Positions 12,801-24,200 of a DNA stretch of 64,000 bases are shown here, one piece after another. The stretch is taken from the NCBI GenBank assembly GCA_000231825.2, contig JH720304.1, forward strand, positions 756,978 to 820,977. Direction: 5' to 3'. The notes under the pieces were generated by a model. The model had not been told where the DNA came from. It did not search any database and was given only the letters and a program-made list of their open reading frames with translations. Position 1 is the stretch's first letter. Each line of letters starts with the position of its first letter. The position numbers were made by a program, and so were the translations under genes. Source of the DNA: Tetrahymena elliotti 4EA (lineage: Eukaryota; Ciliophora; Oligohymenophorea; Hymenostomatida; Tetrahymenidae).

Positions 12801-15319
12801 TAAAGAATAATAAAATTATTCTTTTATTAACAGCTAAAATGATATTGGAGCAGAAGGAGTAAAAAATTTAGGGAATAGCCTAAAAAAATGCAAAAATATT
12901 AGTTCACTAAATCTAAACTTAAAGTATTTATTGTGTTTAGTTTATTTTAAATTTTTAAATCTTCGAAAAATATTATTTATTTATATTTAGTGAAAATAAT
13001 CTTAGAGTGTAGAGATCAGATTATGAAATAAGTATTTAAAAAAGTCAAATTATTACATCTTTGTATCTAAGTTAACAGTATTTTATTTAGTTTTAACAAA
13101 TAAGCTTATTCTAAATCAAATTACAAAAATTAATAAATTATTAATTTTAATATAGCAACAACAATCTTGGTGAAGATGGATCAAAATATCTTGGAATGTG
13201 TATTGAAAATCTTGAAAATATAACTCAATTAAGTTTATAGTTAAGGTAATTACTTATCTCAAAATGTCTCAATAATCTAATGACCAAAATTATATAATGA
13301 ATTAAAAAATATATACTATAAATATTTATTTTGAGTAATTTAAATAAATCAATTACTAGATATTTCTTTAAAAATTTTTAATTAAAAAATTTAATCTAAA
13401 TTTTATATTAAAAAGTAAAACTAATTTAAGAGAAGAAGGAGTAAATAATATTGCTATAAGTTTATAAATGTGTTAGAATATTATTTTCTTGGAACTTGAT
13501 CTCTAGTATTTTTATTATTTCAATTAAAAAGACCTAAAATCAAAATTATTTAGAGGTAATAATATGGGGGATGAAGGAGTAAAATATTTAGGGACATGCT
13601 TAGAGTAGCTCTAGAATATCAATATATTAATTCTCAATCTTAAGTAATATTTATTAAAATTATTTATACAATTTGAAAAAGGTAAATTTGTTAAATAGTA
13701 ATAATAATCTTGGTGAAGATGGAGCTAAGAATATAGGTATTAGCTTATAAAAATGCTAAAATATTTCATCTTTGAATCTCTCTTTAAGGTTAATTTTTAA
13801 TTAAAATGTTCTTGATGTAAAAAAACTATTAAAATAATCAAAAAGCTAAATTAATTGTTTAAATTTGAATATATCAAAACAATTTATTTTAAAAAGTGGA
13901 AATAGTATAAGGTCATAAGGAATAAATTATATAGGAGAGAGTTTAAAAATGTGTTAAAATATCACTGTTTTAAATCTAAATATTGAGTAATTAGTATATT
14001 TATTTTGTTTTTTATAACCAAAATAATATAAACTCTTCAATAAATTAATTGTTTCTCTTTAAAAAATAAAAGTAAAAATGATATTGGAGAAGAAGGAACA
14101 GAAAATCTAGGCTAAAGTTTAGAAAATTGCTAAAATATTACTACTTTAATTATTTCTATGAGGTATATCATTATTTTTGAATTATTTTTTTTATCTATTT
14201 TAAACATTATTAGTGGAAATAATATTGGAGCAAAAGGATTGAGCAATTTAGGATTGAGCATATAAAAATGTTAGAATATAAACTCCCTGAATCTAAATTT
14301 GGCGTAAATTTTTAAATTGATTTTGTATTTTTTGGTAATTATTAATCCTTAAAATTTAAATTTAAATAAAATAATTTTTCATCTTCAATAAAAACTCAAA
14401 GAAAATCATTTTTAAAACTATAATATAGAGGCAATAATCTAGGAGTGGAAGGAGCATAAAATTTAGGAATAAACTTAGAGAAATGTGAAACTATTTAATC
14501 TCTTAATTTAAATTTATAGTAATATTTTATTTTTTTTCTAAATTGAAACTAATCAAATTATAAAAATAAAAATTGTTTAAAAAAATTATTTTTAATTGAT
14601 AGTCATAATAACCTTGGTTCAAAAGGAGCTATCAATATTACAAAAAGTTTAGAAAAATGTTCAAGTTTAGCTTCTTTAAATCTCTCACTAGGGTATTGAA
14701 TTCAATTTTTTTGTCTTATTTCTTGTCAATTAATGTAGAATATCAGTGTTCGTTCATTAACAAACAAAGCTATTTAATAAATTTTCATTTTTTAATTAAA
14801 ATTATTTCTTTAATTTTTCCTAAGCTAAAAAATAAAATTTTTATAAAAAGTAAAAATAATATTTAATCAGATGGAGCAAAAAGTGTTGGCTAAAGCTTAG
14901 AGAAATGCTAAAATATATATTCTTTGGATCTTGATTTAACGTAATAAAATATTTCTTAAAATATTAATAAAAAACAACATTTAAAAAATTAAATATTTTT
15001 AACAACAGAGAGAATAACTTAGGTGAGAAAGAGGCAAAAAATATCAGAATAAGCTTAGAAAAATGTCAAAATATAAAATAAATGAATTTATCCTTAAGGT
15101 AATTAGATTTATATGTTTCAAATATTTTTAAAACGATTTAGTTTATCACAAAATTAATATGAATAACAAAAAAACTGCTTACTTTAAATTTATTTTCATA
15201 ACAAATATTTTAGATATCTAAATTTTTTTTTTTAATTTTTAATAAAAAATTTATTTAGTTTCTTAATTAATGGAATAATTTGGATGGAGTAATACCAAAA
15301 AACATAAAACGATAATTGA
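9900..15319 (+). CDS. pseudokinase with long ribonuclease-inhibitor-type LRR array
   Basis: Kinase-like exons are 9900-10248, 10271-10707 and 10760-11112. They are followed by 18 LRR exons and a last exon 15259-15319; the model gives 938 residues. The kinase part has a glycine-loop-like VLEKGDFSYVV and an IDLFSIGILLIEAIL helix that matches the D-x-W-S-x-G region. The VAIK lysine is replaced (VVIRIF), HRD is replaced by PNY (GIIPNYISSDSF) and no DFG is seen, so catalysis is unlikely. The LRR consensus is NNLG-DGAKN-G-SL-KCQNIT-LNL-L. Such kinase-LRR genes are common in Tetrahymena; the role is probably binding or scaffolding. Oddities: the frame shifts by one between about 10240 and 10275, which needs a 22-nt intron (10249-10270) or an indel, and the last LRR copy is broken. 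Confidence 0.75.
11675..11820. repeat. two-copy 75-bp tandem duplication inside an intron
   Basis: The unit beginning AACAATAAGTTTAAAATAAG at 11675 recurs from 11750. The first 62 bases are identical; the end of the second copy differs (TTCATTCAAT instead of AATTCATTCATT). It lies in the 785-nt intron between the kinase part and the first LRR exon. The near identity implies a recent event. Confidence 0.9.
11898..15098 (+). repeat. array of 18 LRR exons, each one repeat
   Basis: Exons: 11898-11987, 12136-12225, 12279-12368, 12416-12505, 12560-12649, 12834-12923, 12991-13077, 13156-13245, 13416-13505, 13554-13643, 13699-13788, 13897-13986, 14073-14162, 14214-14303, 14429-14518, 14603-14692, 14851-14940 and 15009-15098. 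Each is 90 nt except the seventh, which is 87 and the most diverged (LRVQRSDYEISIQKSQIITS). Every intron falls after the second base of a codon, so any exon can be lost or gained without changing frame. Each exon codes one 30-residue LRR. The introns between them are unlike each other in sequence and run from about 47 to 192 nt. Confidence 0.9.
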
Positions 15320-15345
15320 AATAAATGAAGTTAAAATAGTATTTA
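15250..15345 (+). pseudogene. decayed nineteenth LRR exon
   Basis: The stretch from 15271 reads TGGAATAATTTGGATGGAG, whereas intact copies read TGGAAATAAT. Loss of one A shifts the frame. In the shifted frame it still reads NNLDGVIPKNIKRQLKQMKL, an LRR-like pattern. The base run before it (ATTAATTAATGG) has no AG at the expected splice position. If the upstream TTTAG acceptor at 15258 is used, the gene ends with about 19 unrelated residues and TGA at 15317-15319. Confidence 0.55.
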
Positions 15346-15921
15346 ATTTTTTAATATATGTAATAATATTAATGAAGTAATAATACTATAACACATTGAA
15401 TTATTAGAAAGACAATTAATTATTTTTTAATATAATTTTAGTATTACATTATTAATTTTTTGCTTAACATTTTCATATTAAACTTAATACAGGATAAATC
15501 AAAACTTACTTCCTAAATTTAATCTAAATATTTTTACTATGTAGGCTGTTTTATACTGTTTATCATTTTATTGATCAACACCTCAAATAATATTATTACT
15601 AACAAATAATTTCTATGTTTTTAAAAAATGTAAAGTTTTAATAAAGTAAGTTAATTGGTAATATTTGATGTGACAAATAAAAATAATTCTTAAATCTTAT
15701 TTTTATTTGATTGCAGGTTTTTAAAATACAGCTTTAATTATCTAATTTAATTTTAAAAAATTATCTTAAAAGTAGTTTTTAATGATTAAACAAACAATAT
15801 TCATAATTATTAAACAGATAGTATTAATTTTGAAAACCTGCTATCATTTATATCTCGTTATTCAGATATCAAAGAGCTGTTTAATTTAAAACTAAAAATT
15901 TCGGCTCCTAAGAACAAAATA
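15320..15921. other. intergenic, nothing recognised
   Basis: AT-rich sequence with no supported open frame, RNA gene or repeat. It separates the LRR gene from the Vms1-like gene. Confidence 0.5.
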
Positions 15922-17411
15922 ATGAAATAATTTTCAAATAAAAATAATATTTTTATTGTTAAAAGTAGATTTAATTTTTACATTTAAAAAATTAATTTGT
16001 AGATTAAAGATGTGCTATGACAAATAATAGTAGAGTTCAATTAATATATAGACACTTTTAGAAAGCATCGAAAGAATAATTATAAATAATATCAGGAATA
16101 GATTGATTGCTTAGATCCACTTTAAAAAAAGTTTATGTACAAAAATTTGATAGAAGGTAAATAGTAAACACATAATAATTAAACTAAAATACAAATTAAA
16201 GTAGCAGTTTATTTTTAATACCAAGTAAATAATAAAATAAGGTCTTAGTTATTTCAAAAATGAATTTCTTAGCAATCAACTTAAACTTCTTATTGGAAAG
16301 TGATGTGAATTGTTGCAATTTAATTTTGAGCTTCCTCACAAAAAAAGAACTAGCTAGGTTCGGATAATGCTGCAAAGATATTCGTCAACAAGTGATAGAA
16401 TTTTAGAAAGATTAATATAATGAAGAATATAACGATTGGAGATAAAACAAAATAAATAGATTGAAAGTAAATAATGGGTCAAAGAAAGGCAATTAAAACA
16501 TAAAATTTATAGAAACAGATACTAATTATATTATTAAGATGAGAATATTTGATATTCCTCTTAAATATTTAGTTTAGAAAAATTGGAATTTTATGAATGA
16601 AAGTGATGAATAATATGTTAAGAAAATCAAATCAGATAAATTTATCAAAGAATACAACAATCTATTTTTTAAGAACAAGCAATACAATGACATTCTATTT
16701 ATTAACAGATCAATCATAGATCCAAGTCTTAATTTTTAAGAGAGCGAATTTGATGAAGAAGAGTTTGAATTAACTAAATACTAAGAACTCTATCAAGGTT
16801 AAGAATTCTCTTCAGACAATTACGATTTTTCAAATATGCAAAGTCTTCTTAGTAGATAAAAATAAATTATCTCAAAAATGAATAAGAAAGAATAAGTTAA
16901 ATAATAATTATAAATTGAAGAAACAAGCTTCTTAAACTAATTACAAACAGTCAAAAAAATAACCATTATTCTTTGCCATGGAGGTTACTTCTCTATAGGA
17001 ATCTTTAATGACAAAGGTAATTGTATTTTCCACAAAAGTGACCATAAATACGTTGTCCGTAAGAAAGCTGGTTAACGTCAACTCAATTGTGATACTTAGT
17101 CTGGAAAGAAAGTAAAATCCATAGGTAGTTAAATTAGAAGAGATCAGGAAAAGAAACATTAAGAAAAGGTACATAACATATTGAATGAGCACATTGATCA
17201 AATAGATTAAACTGATGTTGTCTTCTTATAAGCCCCAGGTATCAACAAATAAATTCTAATTAAAGAAAATGAACCTCTCATGAAAGTACAGCATAAGATT
17301 AGATCTCTTTGCTTAACAGCTAAAAAGGCTAATTACACTGAAGTTGAAAGAATTTACAAGGCTATAACAAAAATATATTTAGTCTTAAATAAAGAACCAA
17401 AAAAATAATGA
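15922..17411 (+). CDS. Vms1/ANKZF1-type peptidyl-tRNA hydrolase with F-box-like N-terminus
   Basis: The C-terminal half carries a VLRF1 domain (about residues 292-430). In known Vms1/ANKZF1 this domain cleaves nascent chains from tRNA on stalled 60S ribosomes. Visible landmarks are IILCHGGYFSIGIF, the catalytic loop YVVRKKAGQRQLNCDTQSG with the conserved glutamine, SIGSQIRRDQEKKHQEKV, and TDVVFLQAPG. Further upstream, LLESDVNCCNLILSFLTKKE with FGQCCKDIRQQ resembles an F-box helix set. The usual N-terminal C2H2 zinc finger is not seen, and the protein stops soon after VLRF1, without the ankyrin repeats or VCP-binding helix of animal and yeast forms. The main exon is 16249-17411 (internal ATG 16260); exons 15922-15964 and 16031-16156 are inferred. 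The full model gives 443 residues. The 5' end is uncertain. Confidence 0.85.
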
Positions 17412-18756
17412 AAACTAACTAACTAATAGTCTATTGATTATATAATTAAAAAATTAATCTAAATTATAAGATAAATAATTTAATTTATAAATTTTAATTT
17501 ATTTCTATATTGTGCATAAAAATATAATAATCACTTCCCTTATCTCTTTAGTGTAAAATTTTATTAATATCCTTTTCTGTTTAAAATATTTAAATAGTAA
17601 TCAGAAAATTTAAGAAAATGTCTTAATTCTTAACTCATAAAATTGAATTAACTTGTTAGTTTATTCTTAACTTTTAAAAGTTAATCTTTTTATTAATATT
17701 TTTAATAGCATAAATTTATGATTTTTGCACAATTATTTTACTGCGAAAAATTTCTAAAAACTCAAAACTCTTCATATTCAATCAGTGAGTTTTTATTTGA
17801 AATATAAAAAAATAGAATTAAGTTATGTTAATCATTATAATAAAATGGTAATTTATTCATTTAAATCTTTTAATTTGGATCTATTTTATTAACTAAATTA
17901 TTTTGTTTACTAGCTTGATAAATAGTTTGAATGGATAATTAGAATGCTAATATCACAAATAACTTATTGTAATTGTTAACAAATCATGGTTTAAATTCGT
18001 TCTTTATGAAATTAATGAAATAGAAAAAAAAACTAAATACATCTACAATGTAATTTAGATTTTTAGAAATGACCAAGAAAAAATACATATTTAGAAAATT
18101 CTATAGTTTTAAAGATCCAAAGTTTGCTGAAAGTTTCTGTCTTTTGGTGATAAAAATATGAAAAAATAAACCAAATTCACAATTTTTTTAAGATTTAAAA
18201 ACATAAAATTGTTTTTAATAAGTCATTGATCAATCACAAGAGGCTCATTTAATTCAAGAGTAAGAGGTAGCTTTCGTAAGAAGAAATAATTTTTCCCTAA
18301 AATTCTGTAAAATGCAAACAAAGATAATTTAATTATTTTTTATAAATAGCCTTTTTATTTATAAAAAGTTTGTTTACTGTAAACGATTCATTTATTCTGA
18401 ACAAAAACACAAAGATATCTTTTTAATTTTAAAAAATGAATGATTGGAAAAATAATTTTATATCAATAAAAATAAAGATAATGGAAAGGTTTGATAGAAC
18501 AAATTTTAAAATTTGATTATAATAAAAAAGAATAATTCATTTTGGAAAGGTTAAGAGTTTATCTATTCTGTGGATAGATTTTTCTAGCAACAAATAATTT
18601 GCACTGATTTTAGTAGGTGTATGATTGATTGATTCTCTTTCTGATTTAAAAAGATAAATTTTTGATTGAAATTATTATTTAACAAAAATAAATATTTATT
18701 AAACCTAAAAGTAGCTGTTATTCCAAAGATTTTTATTTATTAAGATCAAAAATAAA
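17412..18756. other. intergenic region, no supported gene
   Basis: An open stretch near 17845-18140 can be read in two frames (one starts MVIYSFKSFNLDLFYQL), but it has no domain, and TGA closes each frame within about 70 codons. Otherwise nothing is seen. Confidence 0.5.
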
Positions 18757-19611
18757 ATGCTTTCTAAATTTTTATAAAAAGCATCTACTGCTTTTACAAA
18801 AAACTCTTTCTAAAGAACAAATTTGGTGTTTAAGCCTAAGAATTATTTCTTTTTTGTTTCTAATGACTGTTACAGCAAATTAGGAATCAATAAGAATGCA
18901 TCTAAAGAAGAAATTAAAACTGCATATTAAGCTTAGTTAAGGCTTATTTAATAGTAGTAGAGAACCACCTCACAAGAAAAGTAAATTTCTGATATAAGAA
19001 ATGCTTTTGAGGAAGCTATGAGGAATTTAAACTCTAAATAAGGAAATTAACAAGATGACATTTTTAGAAATAGTAATGATTATGATCAAAATTCAAAGTA
19101 AAATAATGATGAAAAAGAATATGGCAAGAATTCATAGCAATAATATTAAAATAGTGATCAATAATAAAGAAGAGGATGGTTTAAACAATTTTTGCTAGAT
19201 TAGAGTTATGGTTAAAAACCAAATGCTTAATAAAAATAGTGGGGTTATGAAGTTTTTGTATTAAGTATACTTGGTATTACAGGCTTATGCTATGTAATAG
19301 GTTCTAATTTAAAAGATTATTCTTCATAAAACTTAGACAAACCTGGAGCCAGAGTTGTTTTGACTCATAAAGATTTAAACTTGGCTAAGGAATAATATTC
19401 ATAGTATTAAGAATATAAGAAAGTTTAAAATGAAATACTACAATAACAAAGATAAAATCAACAATAACAATAACAGTAATAAAACTCATAGATTCAAAAT
19501 GAATAGGATAGTATCAGTGGTTTCTTTGGAAATAATAACTCAAATAATAATAGTTAATCTTCCTTTGAAAAAGAATATGAAGAATATAAAAAGAAGTACG
19601 AAGGAAAATGA
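18757..19611 (+). CDS. probable mitochondrial J-like membrane protein
   Basis: One exon, 284 residues. The N-terminus (MLSKFLQKASTAFTKNSFQR) is basic, hydroxylated and free of acidic residues, as in mitochondrial presequences. Residues about 38-90 follow the J-domain pattern: CYSKLGINKNASKEEIKTAY for helices I and II start, then KQISDIRNAFEEAMRNL for helix III. The HPD tripeptide that drives Hsp70 ATP hydrolysis is missing; Gln/Thr/Ser residues stand in its place. A Gln/Asn-rich linker leads to one membrane segment at about 166-185 (VFVLSILGITGLCYVIGSNL). The tail is a Gln-rich coiled coil. By analogy with J-like proteins such as PAM16, a regulatory or structural role at the inner membrane is possible. 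This is inference; specific orthology is not claimed. Confidence 0.75.
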
Positions 19612-20610
19612 TAATGAAATATATTCAAAATTTATTCAAATTTTTTAATTTTTATATGTTTTATATTGCGAAGCATCTATCACTCACTCACTCTTACAAT
19701 ATTTATCCATTCAATAAAAAGGATTTATTATTATTCAAAAAGCATATTTCTTGAATAAATTAATTCAATCTAATCTAAAGAATAAATTTTTTATTAATTT
19801 TGATAAACAAATGCTTAGTAAATGATTTAATTTTAATTATTATTATTTATTTTACTATTTTTTATTATTTGAATAAAAAAACTCTCTCTTTTTTATATTA
19901 TTTTTAAGATTAAATTTATTTTAGAAGAAAGCTCTTCTCTTTTTTATATTAATTTAATATTTTAATATGTATTGATAATTGACTTTTACTTTAAGATTGC
20001 TTGAACTTATTATAGTTCTAAATATTGTTTAATATGTTATTTAAATATAACAAAATTTAGAAATAGGGTAGTGATATTTTGGACTGGTTAAACAAATAAA
20101 GTTTATCAAAATTTTCAAGTTTACTACTTTATTTTAAATATCTCTTTTGATAAGTAATTTTTTTTAGATATCCTTAAAATTAATTTCAAATATAAATACT
20201 TCATAAACAAATAAATCTGATTAAAGGATTATTATTTTTAAATTAAGTAAATTGACTAAAAAATGTAAGAAATCAATATGAAATATTGATTATTTTTAAT
20301 TATGTCTTTATTCTTTTTTTTTTGTGGATAATATGAAATTGAAAAGTAAAGTCAATATTTAATACTGACCAGAAGCTATTTGTTATTAATGTCAACATAT
20401 TTGTATCGATAGGATTTCCTAAAAAATGTCATTTGGAATTTAGATTCAATTTTAATGAAATGTTTTTTTTATTAATATTTATGGATTTAGCTTAAATTGA
20501 AGTATTTATAAAAGTATTTAGCACATTTATTAGTAGTTATTTACTTTTTAATCAAGATAATAATTAAATATTTTTCAAAAGAAGTTGAATTGATAAAATA
20601 GAAATTGAAG
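19612..20610. other. intergenic, nothing recognised
   Basis: A long T/A-rich stretch containing two similar motifs (CTCTCTTTTTTATATTA near 19880 and CTTCTCTTTTTTATATTA near 19932). No coding frame is supported. Confidence 0.5.
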
Positions 20611-21015
20611 ATGAGCTTTGAGAACGACAAGTGGTTTTTTGTTTTTGGAACTTTGAAGCCAGGTTATACTTAATATTCTTGGAATTTAGAAATTCATAAT
20701 GATCACTTCATGTTAACCTGCCATAAAGCTTATTTGAGAAATTATGAACTTTATAAGGCTGAATATCCTACTATTCTTTAGGAAGATGGTAAATATGTTG
20801 AAGGATATTTGATTACTTCTGAGAAGTGGGATGAATTGGTGAAAAAGTGTGATCAAATAGAAGATTATCCTAATTTTTACACAAAATTTTAAGTATAAGT
20901 TGAATTGGATGAAGACCCATCCAAAAAAGTGACTGCATGGATTTATTAAATGCAGCCAGATAGATATAAAATACAAGAATTAGTAAGAATTGGACCAAGT
21001 TTCGAAGCTAAATGA
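20611..21015 (+). CDS. gamma-glutamylcyclotransferase-like (AIG2/GGCT fold) protein
   Basis: One exon, 134 residues. Near the N-terminus is the fold's signature WFFVFGTLKPG (residues 8-18), which binds the gamma-glutamyl carboxylate. The later segment CDQIEDYPNFYTKFQVQV contains Glu84, at the position of the general acid-base in this family. The length fits a single-domain GGCT/AIG2-like protein. Members cyclise gamma-glutamyl amino acids or gamma-glutamylamines to 5-oxoproline; the substrate cannot be told from sequence. The start is the ATG at 20611, close to the signature as in relatives, and the stop is TGA. No signal or membrane segment is present, so it is likely cytosolic. Confidence 0.85.
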
Positions 21016-21282
21016 CATACATTAATGATCAAAATTTTTAACATTTTAACTCGATTAATTAATTTTAATGTGTTTAATTTTTTATTTTTAGAAATTTAAT
21101 AAATAATAATATATAAGCAAGCATTTTATGTAAAGAATAAATAAATACTTTTCTTAATTTAATGCGGATATAATTTGATTAATCAAACTACTATACAAAT
21201 TACTTGTTTTCTTTTCAATTAATAAATAAATAAGTAGACTAAATTCTCCATCAAGAAGAACATATTTTATAATATGATATAA

Positions 21283-24200
21283 ATGTCTGAAAATTAAGAT
21301 CGTCACTCAAATCATAAAAAGAAAACGAGCTAGATACCTAGCAATTTTAACATCTAAAATTCATAAAAAAAGATTTCCATGGACAGATCTTCTTCATCTA
21401 AGGTATTTAAAAGTTATAATTTAAAATGTGCAAGTATTAATTAAAGGATGTCAGTAGAAATAAAAATGTTGATAAACCATTAACTACTCTCCATTTTGTG
21501 TTAATTTTCAGCAATGTTGTATTAATACTTTAGTTTTATCTTTATAATTTTTTAAAGGATTCGTCATCTAATTAAAGCTTTGATATGTCTTCTGAAATAA
21601 ATCCATACGAAAGCTCTGATTCTTCATCAAGCTCAAGCTCAGATGAATAAAATGAAGATATTGAAAAAGATAAATAAATTTCTTAAAAAATGCCAACTCT
21701 TCAGTAAAATATGAATGATTAATTATCATTATATAAAATATTTTTAAAATAAAGCTCAATAGAGAAATCTAAATAAAACATAATGTTTGTTCTGTCCTAT
21801 TATCTTCATAAAGAAAGCAATTTTCCTGAAATAAATGTGTAATTTAAAAAATTAAATGACTTTTAACAATCAATTTTAATGCTTTTTTTTTGATAAAATT
21901 GCTTTTGTAAAAAATATTCAAAATGTTTATTTAGGAATATTTCAAAGATGATTAAGAAATTAAATCTACCTAAATTCGATATGGTTTTACTTTATATAGC
22001 AGCATGCTTTAAAGATAGGGAATATGATTAATAGTAAATTGTTTGGTTTGTACTATTCATTCTAACAGTTAAACATAATTTTTTCTTTTTAGAATTTTGT
22101 TAGAAAAGATTAAGTTAAAGTTCTTTGAAGACAGTGACAAAAATGATAATGAAAAGCTGGCATAGATTATTTATAGCTTGATTGATGATCAAGTAAAAAA
22201 TGATAAAGCTAAAGTAGCAGGTATATTTATAGAGAATTCAACCTACTTTATGTAGAGAGTGTTAGAAGATAAATAAATTTATTATGAGCTATTTTAGGAT
22301 ATTCTGTCATAAGGTGATATAAATATGAACTTGTTGATTCCTAAATTATACATACCTACCTCTATTCTTTATGTTTTGCTTAATGAAAAAAAATTTGAAC
22401 AATTATTGTAATTTTTTATTAAAAAATCCAAAGAGTTTTAAATTGATTTTGTAATAAATAGATTTCTTTTGAAAAACAATATCAGAATTTTGCATACATC
22501 TATGATATCTTTTACATCAAAGCACGAGCTGACTTATGAAGGATATTTAAATAAACCTTTGCTTAAAATTAACTTGAAATTATATGCCTTATTTTACACA
22601 GACAAAGTTAAAGATAATAGCATGATCAAGTAAGTTGTTATTTTAAAAAAATAATAATTTTATTTGATTCAAAATCAAATTAGGAAATTCCTTTTGGAGG
22701 TAAAACAGACATCTTAAGAGTACAAAGAGCTACTTAAAGTTTTTGTAAGATACAAGCATAATTCGTTAGCTAAAGATATTTACAAAGCTCTTTCAGACTG
22801 TGACCACAGTTTTGATTACAAAATATTAAACTTTTCTTTGACCGTAAGCAATTATTTTGAAAATTCAAACAAAATGTTAATTTCATTTATTTTAATTAAA
22901 TTAATAAGAATAAGAATTTAGAATTTTTATGGTTTTTGGGGAAATAAGAAAATGTGATTTTAGCAAGTTGGCTAAATGAAGAAACAACTTAAAAAATATT
23001 AGTTGATTAACTTTATTCTTTAGAAGGAGTTTATTTTGAATATTTAATTTATTACTTGAAGAGAGTAAAAAGGTTTAAGGTAAAACAAACCATCAAAAGA
23101 ATGTGTGAGACTTTAATATTTAGAATGTAAACTTGCAGAAAGGGTTAGTTTTTGTATACATTTTAAAATCCATTAAAAGTATCTTTGATAGTCATGGAAT
23201 TGCTTTATTAAACAAAAGAGAAAGTAGTCCATCATACAAGTAGACTAAATAAAGCTCTAGAGTTGTATTACAAATTTGTGTAAACGTATTGCTCTTTAGT
23301 CACAGATGACTAACTTATGATTGATATTTTCAAAGATATTGATCTAGAAAAAAGAAAAGTTATTTATTTAATCAATCATAATAATAGTGGTATTCTATAA
23401 TCTAATTAAATAGTTGAAGATGCAATAGAGGTATTTTATTGATTTTAATTTGAATTCAAACAGACATTTTATTATTTAAAAAATTAATTTAAGTCAATGT
23501 GGAATGGCAATGTTGTGCCTCAGGCAAATTTACTGAAGATGTTTACAGTTACTTAAAATCTTTTCTTCTCAGAAATGAGTGACTACATAATGGAAAAACA
23601 CCCATAAAAGAATAAAATATATATGATGATAAATAAGAATTATTAAAATCACCACTTTTCACTCTAGAGGGTAGTTTGGACTTACAACTGCCGTATAAGA
23701 AATTAAGTTGATCAATGCTTGATATTACTTTTGATGAGTTTAATATTTATTAACTTTAGTAGCTTGTTTTAACCTTAATATGATCTTTAATATTTACTTA
23801 CAACAAATAATTACGATTATGATGAAATAAAGGATGAGGAGTTATCCATAATCTAAAATTTATAAGATGTTTACTTTACTTACTAAATTATTATTGATAT
23901 TATAATTGGGTTTAATTTTACTTTTAAACCAATATTTATCCTTTACTTTGATTGGACTTAATAAGCATAAACTAAATTCTCAGTCTAAGATTTCTTTTGC
24001 TTTTTGTTAGGTGTCTTAAGCTTTATCCAATGGGCTGCTATTTCAAATATAAAAGACATAGAAGAACCATATAGGTTTGATTTTTTGATTATTTTCAGAT
24101 CTATTTATATGGCTGTTGTTATTTGCCAATGTGTCCTCGCAATTAGAAATTTCAAAGTATTTGGTCCTATGGTTAAAGCTCTTTGGTTAGTTGTACTAGA

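Noticed and set aside
11898..15098. Regularly spaced repeats that could suggest a CRISPR-like or satellite array
   Set aside because: The repeated units are exons with GT-AG flanks that translate to leucine-rich repeats. The spacers are introns of variable length.
16941..17201. Minus-strand 86-codon hydrophobic frame
   Set aside because: It lies opposite the VLRF1 domain, which is clearly conserved on the plus strand.
20713..20976. Minus-strand 87-codon frame
   Set aside because: It is antisense to the gamma-glutamylcyclotransferase-like gene, which has a clear family signature on the plus strand.
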